DNA of 24,067 nt, taken from positions 1-24,067 of IMG/VR virus record IMGVR_UViG_3300009169_000098, one strand, 5' to 3'. The DNA is from a virus. Under the pieces are notes generated by a model. It saw only the letters and a program-made list of their open reading frames with translations. It was not told the DNA's origin and did not search any database. The translations under genes were made by a program, and so were the position numbers. Below, one piece after another: positions 7,649 through 17,188 of the stretch; the stretch's first letter is position 1; every line of letters starts with the position of its first letter.

Positions 7649-9160
7649 TTATCTTTCTACTGAAAGACGTAAGTCTACAACTTTAGTAGGATCTTCGATC
7701 ATCAACCCACCCCACTTCTGGAAGTGTACTGAGTAACCGTCTACTGGAGAAGCTACCATTTTAGGGGAACCTTTACCTGCAGGAGAGAAAGGATCTCTCA
7801 TACCAGGGATATACGCCCAATTGTAATCTGGAACTCCTTTTGGTTTAACACGGTAGATACCTGCATTATCACCATAGTCTAAAGCTAAGATTCTGTGAGA
7901 TTCTACAAGACCTTTTCCATCTGGGTGACGCTGTGGGAAGTAAACATCATCATCGAAGAAATCAACGATCTCAACCATAATAACAACTCCATTGTACCAT
8001 TCGTACACATTCCACTGTGGCTCCATTAAACCTTTAGTGTTTTTACCACCTAAGTTTCCTGGATCTGTGTTAGACATTAAGAATTTATCAGAGATTACAG
8101 TAAATTTACCTGTTCCTGATTTAGCCTGGATTTGCTTAGAGATTTCAATAGCACCGAATTCTCCTGTTAACAAGTGAATTACACGCTTACCTCTTTCAAT
8201 CTTACCAACACCCATATCTAACAATAATTCTAAATGCCAATCAAGGTCATAAGAGTTATAGTAGTGAACGTTAGATGGAGCAATTTGCTCGAAGAAACCT
8301 GCACCTGATTCGATAGCATATTTAGTCTTGTCATCTTTGTTCAAATATTTGTGGTCAGCTGTCCAGTTTTTCTTACCGTACATTAACATACGAGCAAACA
8401 TTTCTTCACATTGGTGATGAGCTACCATATCTTGGTAGTTAATCCAAATTGATTCTTGTTGTCCTTTGTAGTTAAATCCAAACTCTAATGGTTCGTTTTT
8501 ACCTTTGTTGATTGTATTACCAGCAACTTCATACTCCATACGCAACGTAGAAGGACGGTTTTCCATTCTCCAAGGAGAAGTGAAATACGGCTTCGCACCT
8601 TGGTAAGAAAGTGTAGAAGGAGATAAAGAATAGAATTTAGACCAACGACTTCCTGTAGCCAATTCCTCAGAAGGAACCGACTTAGTAGAATTGTCAGTTA
8701 CTAATTCAACTTCAACTTTGTAACGAGAACCTGCATCCATCGCTTTCTTAACCAACAAGTGGTAATCATCAACTTCACCGCGAAGTACGTTTGTTTCTTC
8801 AAACAAAGGTTCGTCAAAGATTAAGTAAAAACGCTCTCCGTTAGCACCAATGTTTGCTGGGAAAGTCCCTGCAGAAATAGTACGCCCATCAATAGTTTCA
8901 GCATCTACTAGAGGAAGATTTTTATCATGTTGTCCTTGCAACATCCAGTTATAAAAACCATTTTCTTGTTCTACTTCTTTAACAGGAAAACGATCTACGA
9001 ATTCACGTAATTTACCTTGTAGGTTAGTTTTGTAGATTTGTTTAATCACATTACTAATCAATTGTGGTTTTTGTTGATACAGAGCATGGAAGTGGTTATC
9101 AGTAACCAAACCGTTGTAATCTTTAGCTTCGTACCGTTGTAATGGAAGTAATTGAGCCAT
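7649..9160 (-). CDS. Major capsid protein
   Basis: 503 aa, the size expected for the large HK97-fold capsid proteins of crAss-like and related Bacteroidota phages. It opens MAQLLPLQRYEAKDYNG and has no signal peptide or membrane segment. It follows the portal and a coiled-coil acidic protein that fits a scaffold, the classical portal-scaffold-capsid order. Codon choice seems more biased and GC-richer than in most neighbours, and a strong terminator follows, both expected for the most abundant virion protein. Fold assignment is inferred from length, order and general appearance; no structure comparison could be made. Confidence 0.75.
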   Translation of the reverse strand: MAQLLPLQRYEAKDYNGLVTDNHFHALYQQKPQLISNVIKQIYKTNLQGKLREFVDRFPVKEVEQENGFYNWMLQGQHDKNLPLVDAETIDGRTISAGTFPANIGANGERFYLIFDEPLFEETNVLRGEVDDYHLLVKKAMDAGSRYKVEVELVTDNSTKSVPSEELATGSRWSKFYSLSPSTLSYQGAKPYFTSPWRMENRPSTLRMEYEVAGNTINKGKNEPLEFGFNYKGQQESIWINYQDMVAHHQCEEMFARMLMYGKKNWTADHKYLNKDDKTKYAIESGAGFFEQIAPSNVHYYNSYDLDWHLELLLDMGVGKIERGKRVIHLLTGEFGAIEISKQIQAKSGTGKFTVISDKFLMSNTDPGNLGGKNTKGLMEPQWNVYEWYNGVVIMVEIVDFFDDDVYFPQRHPDGKGLVESHRILALDYGDNAGIYRVKPKGVPDYNWAYIPGMRDPFSPAGKGSPKMVASPVDGYSVHFQKWGGLMIEDPTKVVDLRLSVER

Positions 9161-9194
9161 TTTTTGTTTTGTTGTTAATTGTTAAACGAATAAA

Positions 9195-10382
9195 TTATTT
9201 ATTTCCCTTAGTTGCTCTTTCAAGCAAACTTAGTATTCCTTCTGTTTTTTGAGAAGTTTCCATGGAAGTATTTCTTCCTACTCCTCTTTGTTCTTCAGCT
9301 GCAATGACTTTATCTAGTTCATTGATAGCTGCTGTTTTTGCCACGGCTTTTAACTTAGTAATATTAGGTTTAAACTTACCTTCTTTATCTAAATCAAACA
9401 ATCCCATAGTATCATAATAGTTAATTAGCATTTCGAATTCCACTGGATTTCTTTGTTGCTTATACATTAAACTATTAAATTCTTTTCCTGATTTAGGGTC
9501 TACATAAACAGGATTGATAATATTACTTTTTAATTTATCTTTGGCTATTTTGTTTAAAGTTAATCCATCAATAAAAAATTCTCTAGAATCAACGTGTCCT
9601 AAAAGATTTTCAAAAGCATCCGACTGAGCTTTTAATTCTGCTTTAGTTTTTTGTTCTTTTATATCTCTAGAGCTATCTACTACTGCTTGCGACTGTGCTT
9701 TTAATTCAGGAATAGCTTTTAAAGCTTTTTCTTCTAACTTATTAATGGCAACCGCATCTTCTATAGCTTCTATTGCATCTGCATCTGAAAAGTTTTTAGC
9801 TTTTAGCTGTTCGTAATAGATTTGTTTTTGCAAATTTTCATCAGCTCTAACTGCATCAGTATTTATTGTATCAAAGAACTCTAATCTTTGGGCCATTAAT
9901 ATTGCTTGGTCAGTTTCATCAAATGCATCTTCGATTTCTAAAAATCTTTTCTTCGCAGAAGACATACTACTTTTCCAATTACTTTCTTTGGCTTTAAAAT
10001 TTGTTTCAACTGTTTTATTTACAAGTTCTTTGATAGAATCAAATGTTCCTGGCATTTCGTCCAACTTTTCCACTTCTTCAATGGTCAGAACCCCAGAATT
10101 AACTAATTCTTTCATCAATGCTTTGTAAACTGCTTCATTTCTATTCTCGCTAGAATCAGAAGTAGCCTCAACTTTTGGTATTACTATTTTATTTTCTTTT
10201 GTAGTCGCATCATCCCCTGTTTCTGCTACTACAGGCTTTAATTCAAAGTCTACATCATCATCGCCTTCAAAATTTCCGTCTCCATTTTCGGAATCTTTCA
10301 CTGCGCTGTTTAATTCTGTAGGTGACATTATTTGAAGTCCTTCAAATAGGTCATTAACATCTTCACTCATATTTGCTGTCAT
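9195..10382 (-). CDS. Probable capsid scaffolding protein
   Basis: 395 aa, strongly charged, rich in Glu, Lys, Asp and Ala. The first 70 residues are highly acidic and probably disordered (GDGNFEGDDDVDFELK). Long helices or coiled coils follow at about 85-260 (for example KNFSDADAIEAIEDAVAINK). The C terminus is basic and Ser/Thr-rich, as in scaffolds that contact the capsid inner face. It sits between portal and capsid genes, the standard scaffold position. No protease triad was seen, so a fused maturation protease is unlikely. Confidence 0.65.
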   Translation of the reverse strand: MTANMSEDVNDLFEGLQIMSPTELNSAVKDSENGDGNFEGDDDVDFELKPVVAETGDDATTKENKIVIPKVEATSDSSENRNEAVYKALMKELVNSGVLTIEEVEKLDEMPGTFDSIKELVNKTVETNFKAKESNWKSSMSSAKKRFLEIEDAFDETDQAILMAQRLEFFDTINTDAVRADENLQKQIYYEQLKAKNFSDADAIEAIEDAVAINKLEEKALKAIPELKAQSQAVVDSSRDIKEQKTKAELKAQSDAFENLLGHVDSREFFIDGLTLNKIAKDKLKSNIINPVYVDPKSGKEFNSLMYKQQRNPVEFEMLINYYDTMGLFDLDKEGKFKPNITKLKAVAKTAAINELDKVIAAEEQRGVGRNTSMETSQKTEGILSLLERATKGNK

Positions 10383-10459
10383 TAATTGGTTACAATATTA
10401 AAATAATTTTTATAAATACCTTATATTTTTTTTATTAAGATGTCTATAATGCTATAGCT

Positions 10460-12895
10460 TTATTTATTACTAGTCCTCTTATTAATAGCGTCTTTTTGTA
10501 TTTCCTCTTTAGCCAGATTAGCTCTTTGAGTTTCTGCTAATTTATCTTCCGCTATTCTAATCTGATCTTGTTTATATTTTTCATCCACATCAGTACGTCT
10601 TATATCTAGATAATCATCTATACCGTTTTTATCGGTATCAATTCTTTCTCCGTCTACAGCTTGTCGGTTATCTGCATGTAATTCTCTCATACCTGCAATT
10701 TGTAAATCTGCTTGAATTTTCTCTCGTTTTACAGCAATGTCATCCTCATGGATTTTAAGTTCTATTTGGCGTTGCATATTTTTATCCTCAAGCATTGCTT
10801 TAGTCTGCTCCTCTTGAGATGCCATTTTTCTTTCTTCCATTTGTTGGCCTTCTTCCTTAATTCTTCTAGCAGAATCCTCAAGTCTTCTTGATACTTCCTG
10901 AACAGATTCAGATTGTGTAATAGCAATAAGGTCTGATATAGTAGCTTGACCATTTTGAATAGCAGCCTGTGATAAAGATCTTAAATCTTCATATAACTGT
11001 GTATCATTAGTAGAGTTAGAAACATGGATATCATACTCAGATGCTACAAATTCATCGAACTTAGTTACCATGTGTTGACCCATATCGTCAAGTAAGAATT
11101 GTCCTTTCTTAGGATTTTTCTTGTATGCATATTTACAACATTCAAGAAACTTAGTAAGGACTCTTTTGCGGAAGTTAGCATCAATAGCAAACCATTTTTC
11201 AGTAATATGTGAAGTCTGTGATACTTCTCTCTCAACATTACCTTGGGATTCTCTATTACTTATCTGGCCTTCTCTTGCTCCAGATACTCCAGCTAATTTT
11301 CCTAAAGTATTTTCTATATCCACCATCAAATTAGTGTACATGCCTATTTCATTAGGGTCGCCTACTTGTATTTGTTGAGCAGTAAGAGTATTAAATGCTC
11401 CCGCGGATTTCCCTTGAGAAGGGCCTTTAAGTATTTCATTAGTTGGGTCTAACCAAGCAAACTTGTTTATAGTAACATATCGCATCCACTCTTTGGGATC
11501 CCAACCTGAAGGAACTAAGGAAGAATTTAGAGCAGTAAAAGAGCCCTTGTAGGTAGCAATAGCTAGTTCTCTTTTGTAGTAAGCAATGTCATAAGAGTAT
11601 GTCATTGGCTTCATAATATCCATTAATGACTGTACTTTATAATCATTGGTACTATTTACACTTCCAACATAAGGAGGAGTTCCTTTAGATTTATTTACCA
11701 AAGATTTAGAAGCATACGGAACGGGCCGCATTACTGTGTAAATATGATCGGCAATTTTAGTACCTTCCATCCATTCATTAACCCATATCCATTTTACAGT
11801 TTCTCCTAATTCTTTTTTAACCTTATAGTCTTCAGGTACCCAATCTTTCTGCTCCTGCCCATCATCATCGAAGTATGCGAGTTCACCAATCTTTCTTCTA
11901 CTTCTCCAACATACTTTAAGTACTCGAACATTTCCATAAGTGTCAAAAGCTCCTGAAAAAGTTCTAGTTCCCATTTCGTTAGGGTGAAAAATACTTAGGG
12001 CTCCTTGTTCTCCGTAGTAATCATAAACAGAAATATCTCTGTTTAATCCTATTCCGCCTCCACCCATAGAAGCATCTGTCTTTCCTCTTTCTAGGAAATC
12101 TATATCATCTTCAGACAATTCTTCCCAGTAGTCATCTACTATTTGTCCTATAGATTTGTACCCATATTCTACAATAATATCCGCATCTTCTATATACATA
12201 GAGTTACCCCCCATTGTATATAAATTCATTGGATTTACTCTCCTCATTACTGGGTTACCTCCAAGTACTCCACAATACATTATTTCTTCACCGCCTACTA
12301 ATAAATCTTCAAAAGTTTTTAGAAAAGTAAAATCGAAATCCCCTTCTTTATATTCTTTTTTAAGAATTTTATTAGCGGTGATTTCTGCAATATCTTGGTA
12401 CTCGTAAGTTTGATAGTTTTGTAGTTGCTGTAATCTTTTTTGAATTTCTTCTTCTGAAACAGATTTTAGTTTTATTATATCAGTTAGTTCAGATTTAATC
12501 TGCTCCATTAATTCTGTTTCTTTTCTGCCTATGCTGTCTGCATCATTAGCAGAAATATATGCTTTGAATTCTTTTTTCCGTTTAGAGTACTCTCCTAATA
12601 AAAGATTAATTTTAGAATTCTCAATTCCGATGTGTTGAAACGATGCAGGTAATGATTCTAGATCTAGATTATCTGGATTAATAAATTTTTCAAAATCTTT
12701 GACACTAATTATATTAGCTCTTAAGTTATAATTAGATTTCTTGTTTTTAAAATTAGATCTTAGATTTACATCAGAGGTTAATAGATGCTCCGCAAAATCC
12801 ATATTTTTTTTAAACCAATTGTCATCTTTTTTAGAATCAGGTAGTTTCTGTCTTGGGAAACTAATATATCCCTGCATTTTAACTGGAGAACTCAT
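10460..12895 (-). CDS. Portal protein
   Basis: 811 aa. Its size, its place directly downstream of the large terminase, and its architecture fit a portal: an N-terminal helical region, a mixed alpha/beta clip and stem core (YEYQDIAEITANKIL, then GGEEIMYCGVLGGNPVMRRV), a segment around 530-580 with Gly, Arg and Gln-rich sequence (LAGVSGAREGQISNRE), and a very long charged C-terminal coiled coil from about 670 (EEGQQMEERKMASQEEQ) forming the barrel or crown. Twelve copies would form the DNA channel at one capsid vertex, where the terminase docks. The start lacks an SD sequence. Confidence 0.85.
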   Translation of the reverse strand: MSSPVKMQGYISFPRQKLPDSKKDDNWFKKNMDFAEHLLTSDVNLRSNFKNKKSNYNLRANIISVKDFEKFINPDNLDLESLPASFQHIGIENSKINLLLGEYSKRKKEFKAYISANDADSIGRKETELMEQIKSELTDIIKLKSVSEEEIQKRLQQLQNYQTYEYQDIAEITANKILKKEYKEGDFDFTFLKTFEDLLVGGEEIMYCGVLGGNPVMRRVNPMNLYTMGGNSMYIEDADIIVEYGYKSIGQIVDDYWEELSEDDIDFLERGKTDASMGGGGIGLNRDISVYDYYGEQGALSIFHPNEMGTRTFSGAFDTYGNVRVLKVCWRSRRKIGELAYFDDDGQEQKDWVPEDYKVKKELGETVKWIWVNEWMEGTKIADHIYTVMRPVPYASKSLVNKSKGTPPYVGSVNSTNDYKVQSLMDIMKPMTYSYDIAYYKRELAIATYKGSFTALNSSLVPSGWDPKEWMRYVTINKFAWLDPTNEILKGPSQGKSAGAFNTLTAQQIQVGDPNEIGMYTNLMVDIENTLGKLAGVSGAREGQISNRESQGNVEREVSQTSHITEKWFAIDANFRKRVLTKFLECCKYAYKKNPKKGQFLLDDMGQHMVTKFDEFVASEYDIHVSNSTNDTQLYEDLRSLSQAAIQNGQATISDLIAITQSESVQEVSRRLEDSARRIKEEGQQMEERKMASQEEQTKAMLEDKNMQRQIELKIHEDDIAVKREKIQADLQIAGMRELHADNRQAVDGERIDTDKNGIDDYLDIRRTDVDEKYKQDQIRIAEDKLAETQRANLAKEEIQKDAINKRTSNK

Positions 12896-12921
12896 AGTAA
12901 TAATTTATTTAAGATACAAAT

Positions 12922-15099
12922 TTATGTATAAAAATTGGAATTTATAGTTTCTATAGGTTTCTTTTTTAAAACTCCCATCTCTGCCCAATAAGGGTTATCC
13001 ATAAAACCTTTTACATCTTCTTTAAGTTTTACGTTTTCTTTAAACATTGTAGAGTCTAACCACAATAACATACCTAGGGCAGACACTCTATCAAAGTTAC
13101 CACTAGGATTCCACATTACTAATTCCATAATCATAGAGGGAGAATATAATGTTTCATAAACTCTTACCTCAGAATTAGTAGATATTCTTTCTTGTAACCA
13201 GGATTTAATCATATTTCTTCCTTCCGCATTGACGCTGCCAGAAGCGTTAATACCTTTAGATGTATTAGTTCCTGCTTTATAAGTATCTGTAGATCTTAAT
13301 TGATAGGGAGTATCTGCCAGTAAATAAGTACATTTATTTTGATCAAAGTGATTGTAAAGTCCAATAAGATTTTTTTCATACATTCCTATTGCATTGTAGT
13401 ATAGTAGCAATTTACGGCATACCTCATAAAAATCTTTTGCTTCTCCTGTACGTCCTGTATATTCTGCTACTATTTGTCGAGTATATCTATTCATTACAAT
13501 TATAGACGGCAGGGAATCAGTAGTGGATTTATCTTTATCGACTACGTCAATTCCCGCGATATACACTCCTCTAGGAGTTACTCCTTCTTCATTTTTTTGT
13601 GGTTTAACCCATAATTCTATACAACCTCGTTTATCATCATTTCTGTTTAGAGGAAATTTTCTAATTGGTTTAGCGTCCTGTTCTGTGTAAAACTCAGGTT
13701 CATTTTTAGAGTTAAAAGATATGTGGCCTTTAAAAGAAGCTTCGGTGTATTTATTATATTTTCCCCCTTCTACTTCAGCTAGCTGCTCTTTAAGTTGCAA
13801 TGTAGGAAAGAATGCTCCCTCAAGAACTAAGAAGGCCTCGCTAGGCACCATTGGCCCGTTGATAATTTCTGTTTGATATACAGTGGGGTCGGGAGATTTT
13901 TTAGCTATAGTCCTTCTGTGTTCTATGTTTACTCTTGCTAAAGCTTCATCTGTTTCTAGGTTAAGACCTTTCTTAAATTCATTCTGTACTAAAGAGTAAG
14001 GAACAAAATATCCTATCTTTCCTCTGTGCTCAAACACGTCCTCAAACTCTACGCAATTGTAATCTTGTGGATTTCTAAATATACTTTCTGCATATAAAGC
14101 CGCTTTTCCTGAGACAAGACCCCCTGTTCCCAGTGCCCATATTACAAGATTCTTTTTAGTCTTCGCTGCTTGTATTGCTTCAATTGCTCCCCAAGATTCT
14201 TTTATATTATACATGAACCCTACCTCATCTAGTGCTACTAAATTGGCACGAGTACCGTTGGCTGCTAATGGATTATCTTTAAAAGTTCTGTGATATAATT
14301 TAGACTTAGATAATACTGCTGTAATATATTTATTAGATTGTAGTGATCCTGTGTAGTTTGAAAATAAAGGTGCGGGGTATTCTTCGTCCCCTAAAATAAA
14401 TCCTCCTGGAAGTAGTTCGAAAGCAGTTTTAACTTTAGCTACTAAGGGTTCCGTGTACTTAGTATCAATGGCACCTATTATACTTTCAGATGAGGTATAT
14501 TGTTTTAATTTTCTTCTTTCTAAATAATCATCATAATCCGTAGCCCCATCAAATAGAAAGTTATGGGCAACTATTGCTGAAGTGGAGTAACTCTTTCCTG
14601 AACCCCTTGCCTGTATAGACATAAAATGTTTGGCAGCATTTTTATATAATGGTTTACCTAAAGATTTGCCGTGATTTTTTCTTAAGTATTCTCTTGCAGG
14701 GATGTAAGTCATCTTCTGAGATTCTTCTTCAGTAATTCTTTTAAGAATAATAGAGATAGCTTTATCGGGCCCATATTTTCTATCACAAGTATATATTTTA
14801 TCCCCCACAAAACCTGAGAATCCCCTACATTCTTCATAGATAAGAAATAATTCCCAATCTATATCTCGCAAGAAGGGCAAGCCAAATGCTTGTGCTACAG
14901 ATGTATCATCTTCAAATTGTATGTTATGAAAGTTGATGTAATAGTATAAAGGCCCTGGCATCCACTTCCCAGCAACCCAATAACCTTCTATGCATTTGCG
15001 CTTCTCTTCTTTCCAAAAGGCAATACGCTCATAATATTCTAATTCAGGATGATAATTAGGAATATTTTTAAGTCTAAAATTAGAGTTTTCTATTATCAT
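12922..15099 (-). CDS. terL: Terminase large subunit
   Basis: 725 aa packaging motor with ATPase and nuclease halves. Walker A is at 163-170 (QARGSGKS). Walker B is at 287-292 (LVALDE), with the catalytic Glu at 292. A coupling motif follows at 320-327 (IWALGTGG). The RNase H-like nuclease begins at about 512 with the first metal-binding Asp at 518 (AGIDVVDKD); a later acidic residue lies at about 670 (GNFDRVSALGML). The N terminus has an aromatic block (CIEGYWVAGKWMPGPLYYY, 36-54) typical of Bacteroidota phage terminases. It overlaps the upstream 173-aa gene by 4 nt (ATGA). Confidence 0.95.
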   Translation of the reverse strand: MIIENSNFRLKNIPNYHPELEYYERIAFWKEEKRKCIEGYWVAGKWMPGPLYYYINFHNIQFEDDTSVAQAFGLPFLRDIDWELFLIYEECRGFSGFVGDKIYTCDRKYGPDKAISIILKRITEEESQKMTYIPAREYLRKNHGKSLGKPLYKNAAKHFMSIQARGSGKSYSTSAIVAHNFLFDGATDYDDYLERRKLKQYTSSESIIGAIDTKYTEPLVAKVKTAFELLPGGFILGDEEYPAPLFSNYTGSLQSNKYITAVLSKSKLYHRTFKDNPLAANGTRANLVALDEVGFMYNIKESWGAIEAIQAAKTKKNLVIWALGTGGLVSGKAALYAESIFRNPQDYNCVEFEDVFEHRGKIGYFVPYSLVQNEFKKGLNLETDEALARVNIEHRRTIAKKSPDPTVYQTEIINGPMVPSEAFLVLEGAFFPTLQLKEQLAEVEGGKYNKYTEASFKGHISFNSKNEPEFYTEQDAKPIRKFPLNRNDDKRGCIELWVKPQKNEEGVTPRGVYIAGIDVVDKDKSTTDSLPSIIVMNRYTRQIVAEYTGRTGEAKDFYEVCRKLLLYYNAIGMYEKNLIGLYNHFDQNKCTYLLADTPYQLRSTDTYKAGTNTSKGINASGSVNAEGRNMIKSWLQERISTNSEVRVYETLYSPSMIMELVMWNPSGNFDRVSALGMLLWLDSTMFKENVKLKEDVKGFMDNPYWAEMGVLKKKPIETINSNFYT

Positions 15100-15617
15100 A
15101 TTTCTCCCGAGTCAGATAGTGATGCAATGGATTTGCCTTTTTTAGTAGTCTTTTCCTCCTCGTAGTCACGTTTGATTTTTTTATAATCCTCAAACATCTT
15201 AGGAGTGTTACTTAACATCTTATCTAGTTTAACTAACTCATCTGTGTCTCCTTCTTGTATAGCGTTTCTGTATAAATCCTTAAGAGAATTATCCCGAAGC
15301 ACCATTATTTCACTCCAGTTTACCAGGGATTTTTCTGCATCAGATAATACTAAGTTTTTAAATACATCAATAATACCCTGCACACTGTCCCATTTAAACT
15401 TAGGGATTTTTATAAAATCCTTAGAGAGCACTTCTAGTTTATTAGGATAATGAAAAAATTTTGAGTCAGGGTTAAAAGCATAGTTAATAGCCCACATTAT
15501 TCTAGAACTTTCTTCTTTCGCTTTAGATTTATCCTTAGTATAAAATTGAGAAAACTCAGGTAATAGTAAATACTCTGGGTTTATTTCCCAATAATTATTA
15601 TCGTGTTGCGCTTTCAT
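15096..15617 (-). CDS. Protein in small-terminase position
   Basis: 173 aa, mostly helical, with a charged C-terminal coiled-coil segment (about 140-160, KKIKRDYEEEKTTKKGK). It overlaps the terminase large subunit start by 4 nt, the place where the small, DNA-recognising subunit often lies. No helix-turn-helix can be stated with certainty, so small terminase is a positional guess. It overlaps the stop of the 66-aa gene upstream by 20 nt. Alternatively it is a conserved packaging accessory of unknown role. Confidence 0.55.
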   Translation of the reverse strand: MKAQHDNNYWEINPEYLLLPEFSQFYTKDKSKAKEESSRIMWAINYAFNPDSKFFHYPNKLEVLSKDFIKIPKFKWDSVQGIIDVFKNLVLSDAEKSLVNWSEIMVLRDNSLKDLYRNAIQEGDTDELVKLDKMLSNTPKMFEDYKKIKRDYEEEKTTKKGKSIASLSDSGEI

Positions 15618-15798
15618 CTTTAATTCGTTTTACTTTATCCCACAACTCACTTAAAGCCAGCGTGCACGTAAACTGCATTCCGTTACTATAAATAGTAGAT
15701 GTTGCTTCAGTAGGTCCTTTTCCTAAAGCAACTATTTCATAAAAGGTAACTGAATCAATGCTTTTGTCTTCCTTAATTATTTCTAGTGTTATATTCAT
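15598..15798 (-). CDS. Small protein of unknown function
   Basis: 66 aa, MNITLEIIKEDKSIDSVTFYE, predicted alternating strands and a C-terminal amphipathic helix (ALSELWDKVKRIKDES). It lies 4 nt from the IHF-like gene and overlaps the next gene by 20 nt, so it belongs to the packaging operon. No motif or family recognised. Confidence 0.6.
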   Translation of the reverse strand: MNITLEIIKEDKSIDSVTFYEIVALGKGPTEATSTIYSNGMQFTCTLALSELWDKVKRIKDESATR

Positions 15799-15802
15799 TT
15801 TT

Positions 15803-16051
15803 TTATTTTTTTAAATTTATACAGTGATTAGCATGTCTTATTTTACGTTGGTTTGGTATAAATTTTCCAAAATGATCTATGTGGATTGTGGGAAATTTTT
15901 CTGCATCGAATAGTTCATTTGTTTTTTTATTATTATCTGCAACTACTTCAGCTATTTTAGCACCAAAGAGATTCCAAATCTCTTCAGCTTGTCCTATATT
16001 TAAACCGTGATGCTTGGCTATCTTTAAAAGTATTTCTCTTTGTTTAATCAT
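15803..16051 (-). CDS. IHF/HU-like DNA-binding protein
   Basis: 82 aa. It opens with helices as in HU (REILLKIAKHHGLNIGQAEE) and carries the beta-saddle signature at 60-71 (HFGKFIPNQRKI), matching the G-F-G-x-F....R pattern of HU/IHF proteins. The usual RNP arm tip is not visible, so the DNA-bending arm may be short or divergent. HU/IHF-like proteins encoded near the packaging genes are a recurring trait of crAss-like phages. Likely role: bending DNA for packaging, replication or transcription. Overlaps the upstream gene by 8 nt. Confidence 0.75.
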   Translation of the reverse strand: MIKQREILLKIAKHHGLNIGQAEEIWNLFGAKIAEVVADNNKKTNELFDAEKFPTIHIDHFGKFIPNQRKIRHANHCINLKK

Positions 16052-16661
16052 TAGGAGGTGCTATAATAAAATCAAATTCTTCTTCTTCTAGTATGGGTGC
16101 CTTAGAAGCATCAATATCATTTTCTGCATTAATAGTAGCTTTAGCATGTTCCATTGCGGGGTCGTGTATGGGAGCACTCCATATTTGTTCCTGTATAAAC
16201 TCTTGTTCTTCTTTATTATTTTCCATAATAGCCTCATCTAACTCTTCAGTAAACTTTTTAGTAGTAGGAGGAATAGTAGTCATGATAAGATTTACCTCAA
16301 ATTGGAATCCATCTTGGTCAGGTTTGAACTGCAGTTGCGGATGCAGCATGTTATTTTCGTCTAGTAACGGTTTGCCCATGAAGGATTTTTTATCTCCCTT
16401 TAATTTAGACAAAATAACATTAAATTGTTTTTCCTCTATATTAAGCGTTTCTCTTATTTCTCTACGCATATCTGTAGAGAGAATAAACTTAGCTCGTTTA
16501 TCTGGAGGAAGGGCTTCATACTCATTGTCTAGCTTAATAATTTCTGCTAATACATCCCTTTCTTGGGGAGTTAGGTTTAGCATAAAGTTCATAAAAGCTA
16601 GTATCTGCTTGTATATCTTCCCTTCATTAGTTGGAAGTGATATTACCTTTCTTTGTTTCAT
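16044..16661 (-). CDS. Possible DNA-binding regulator or replication-linked protein
   Basis: 205 aa. The helical N-terminal half (LTPQERDVLAEIIKLDNEYE at about 30-49, then RREIRETLNIEEKQFNVILS) reads like a winged-helix domain, with a possible recognition helix near residue 80. The C-terminal third is very acidic and ends in EEEEFDFIIAPPND, a tail type often seen on phage proteins that contact partners. Overlaps neighbours by 8 and 35 nt. The winged-helix idea is an inference by eye; the family is not recognised. Confidence 0.55.
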   Translation of the reverse strand: MKQRKVISLPTNEGKIYKQILAFMNFMLNLTPQERDVLAEIIKLDNEYEALPPDKRAKFILSTDMRREIRETLNIEEKQFNVILSKLKGDKKSFMGKPLLDENNMLHPQLQFKPDQDGFQFEVNLIMTTIPPTTKKFTEELDEAIMENNKEEQEFIQEQIWSAPIHDPAMEHAKATINAENDIDASKAPILEEEEFDFIIAPPND

Positions 16662-17007
16662 CTATAAGTACTTTTTGTAAGTCTGTATCTGTTGCTAACA
16701 TTTTAGCCACTTCATACCAAGTAGTAAGCGCTCCTTGTGCCAACGCTCCTAGCACATCTAGTATAACATGATACTCCATATTTTTAGCATCTATGTTTGT
16801 AGGTCTTTCGTATTTAAACTGCTGAATAGCCCTTTCACTATATCCTGCTTCCTTAACAATAATATCTACAACCCACCCATCCTCTTCGGGTACAGGATAA
16901 GAATTATACTTAAACTGTAGTCCGTGAGACATTGATTTGTCTGTGGCATTAATAAAACAAGTCGCTAATACTTTTTTAATCTCTGTTAATTTTTCTGCTG
17001 TCTTCAT
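16627..17007 (-). CDS. Protein of unknown function
   Basis: 126 aa, soluble, helical at both ends, with a central beta-rich part containing aromatic residues (EDGWVVDIIVKEAGYSERA). No signal peptide, membrane segment or known motif. Its start overlaps the end of the 67-aa frame by 32 nt and its end overlaps the 205-aa gene by 35 nt. Such long overlaps are unusual, so one of the neighbouring starts may lie further downstream. Confidence 0.55.
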   Translation of the reverse strand: MKTAEKLTEIKKVLATCFINATDKSMSHGLQFKYNSYPVPEEDGWVVDIIVKEAGYSERAIQQFKYERPTNIDAKNMEYHVILDVLGALAQGALTTWYEVAKMLATDTDLQKVLIDETKKGNITSN

Positions 17008-17179
17008 TTTTTAAAATAATTTGTAAAGTAAATAAAACAGGATCTGATGCTGTAACGCAAATATTTGTTTCAAATATTTTATTGTGTGTCAAACAATAAT
17101 TTTTAAAACTATTTGCCAGATCCTGTTCTCGTTTAAATAATTTAATTAAATCCTCAGATATAAATTCTCCAATTTTCAT
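16976..17179 (-). CDS. Small protein of unknown function
   Basis: 67 aa, MKIGEFISEDLIKLFKREQD, amphipathic helical N terminus then short strands and a charged C terminus. It starts 9 nt after the stop of the winged-helix gene and fills the otherwise empty stretch 17008-17188, which supports its being real. The 32-nt overlap with the next gene lowers certainty. Confidence 0.5.
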   Translation of the reverse strand: MKIGEFISEDLIKLFKREQDLANSFKNYCLTHNKIFETNICVTASDPVLFTLQIILKNEDSRKINRD

Positions 17180-17188
17180 CTCAGTAGC

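Noticed and set aside
10444-10457. CTATA-GCAT-TATAG hairpin as terminator after the portal gene
   Set aside because: Only five weak A/T pairs and no T-run follows on the minus strand.
16093-16680. 195-aa plus-strand frame
   Set aside because: Rich in Ser, Ile and Cys as expected for the reverse of the charged 205-aa gene; no independent support.
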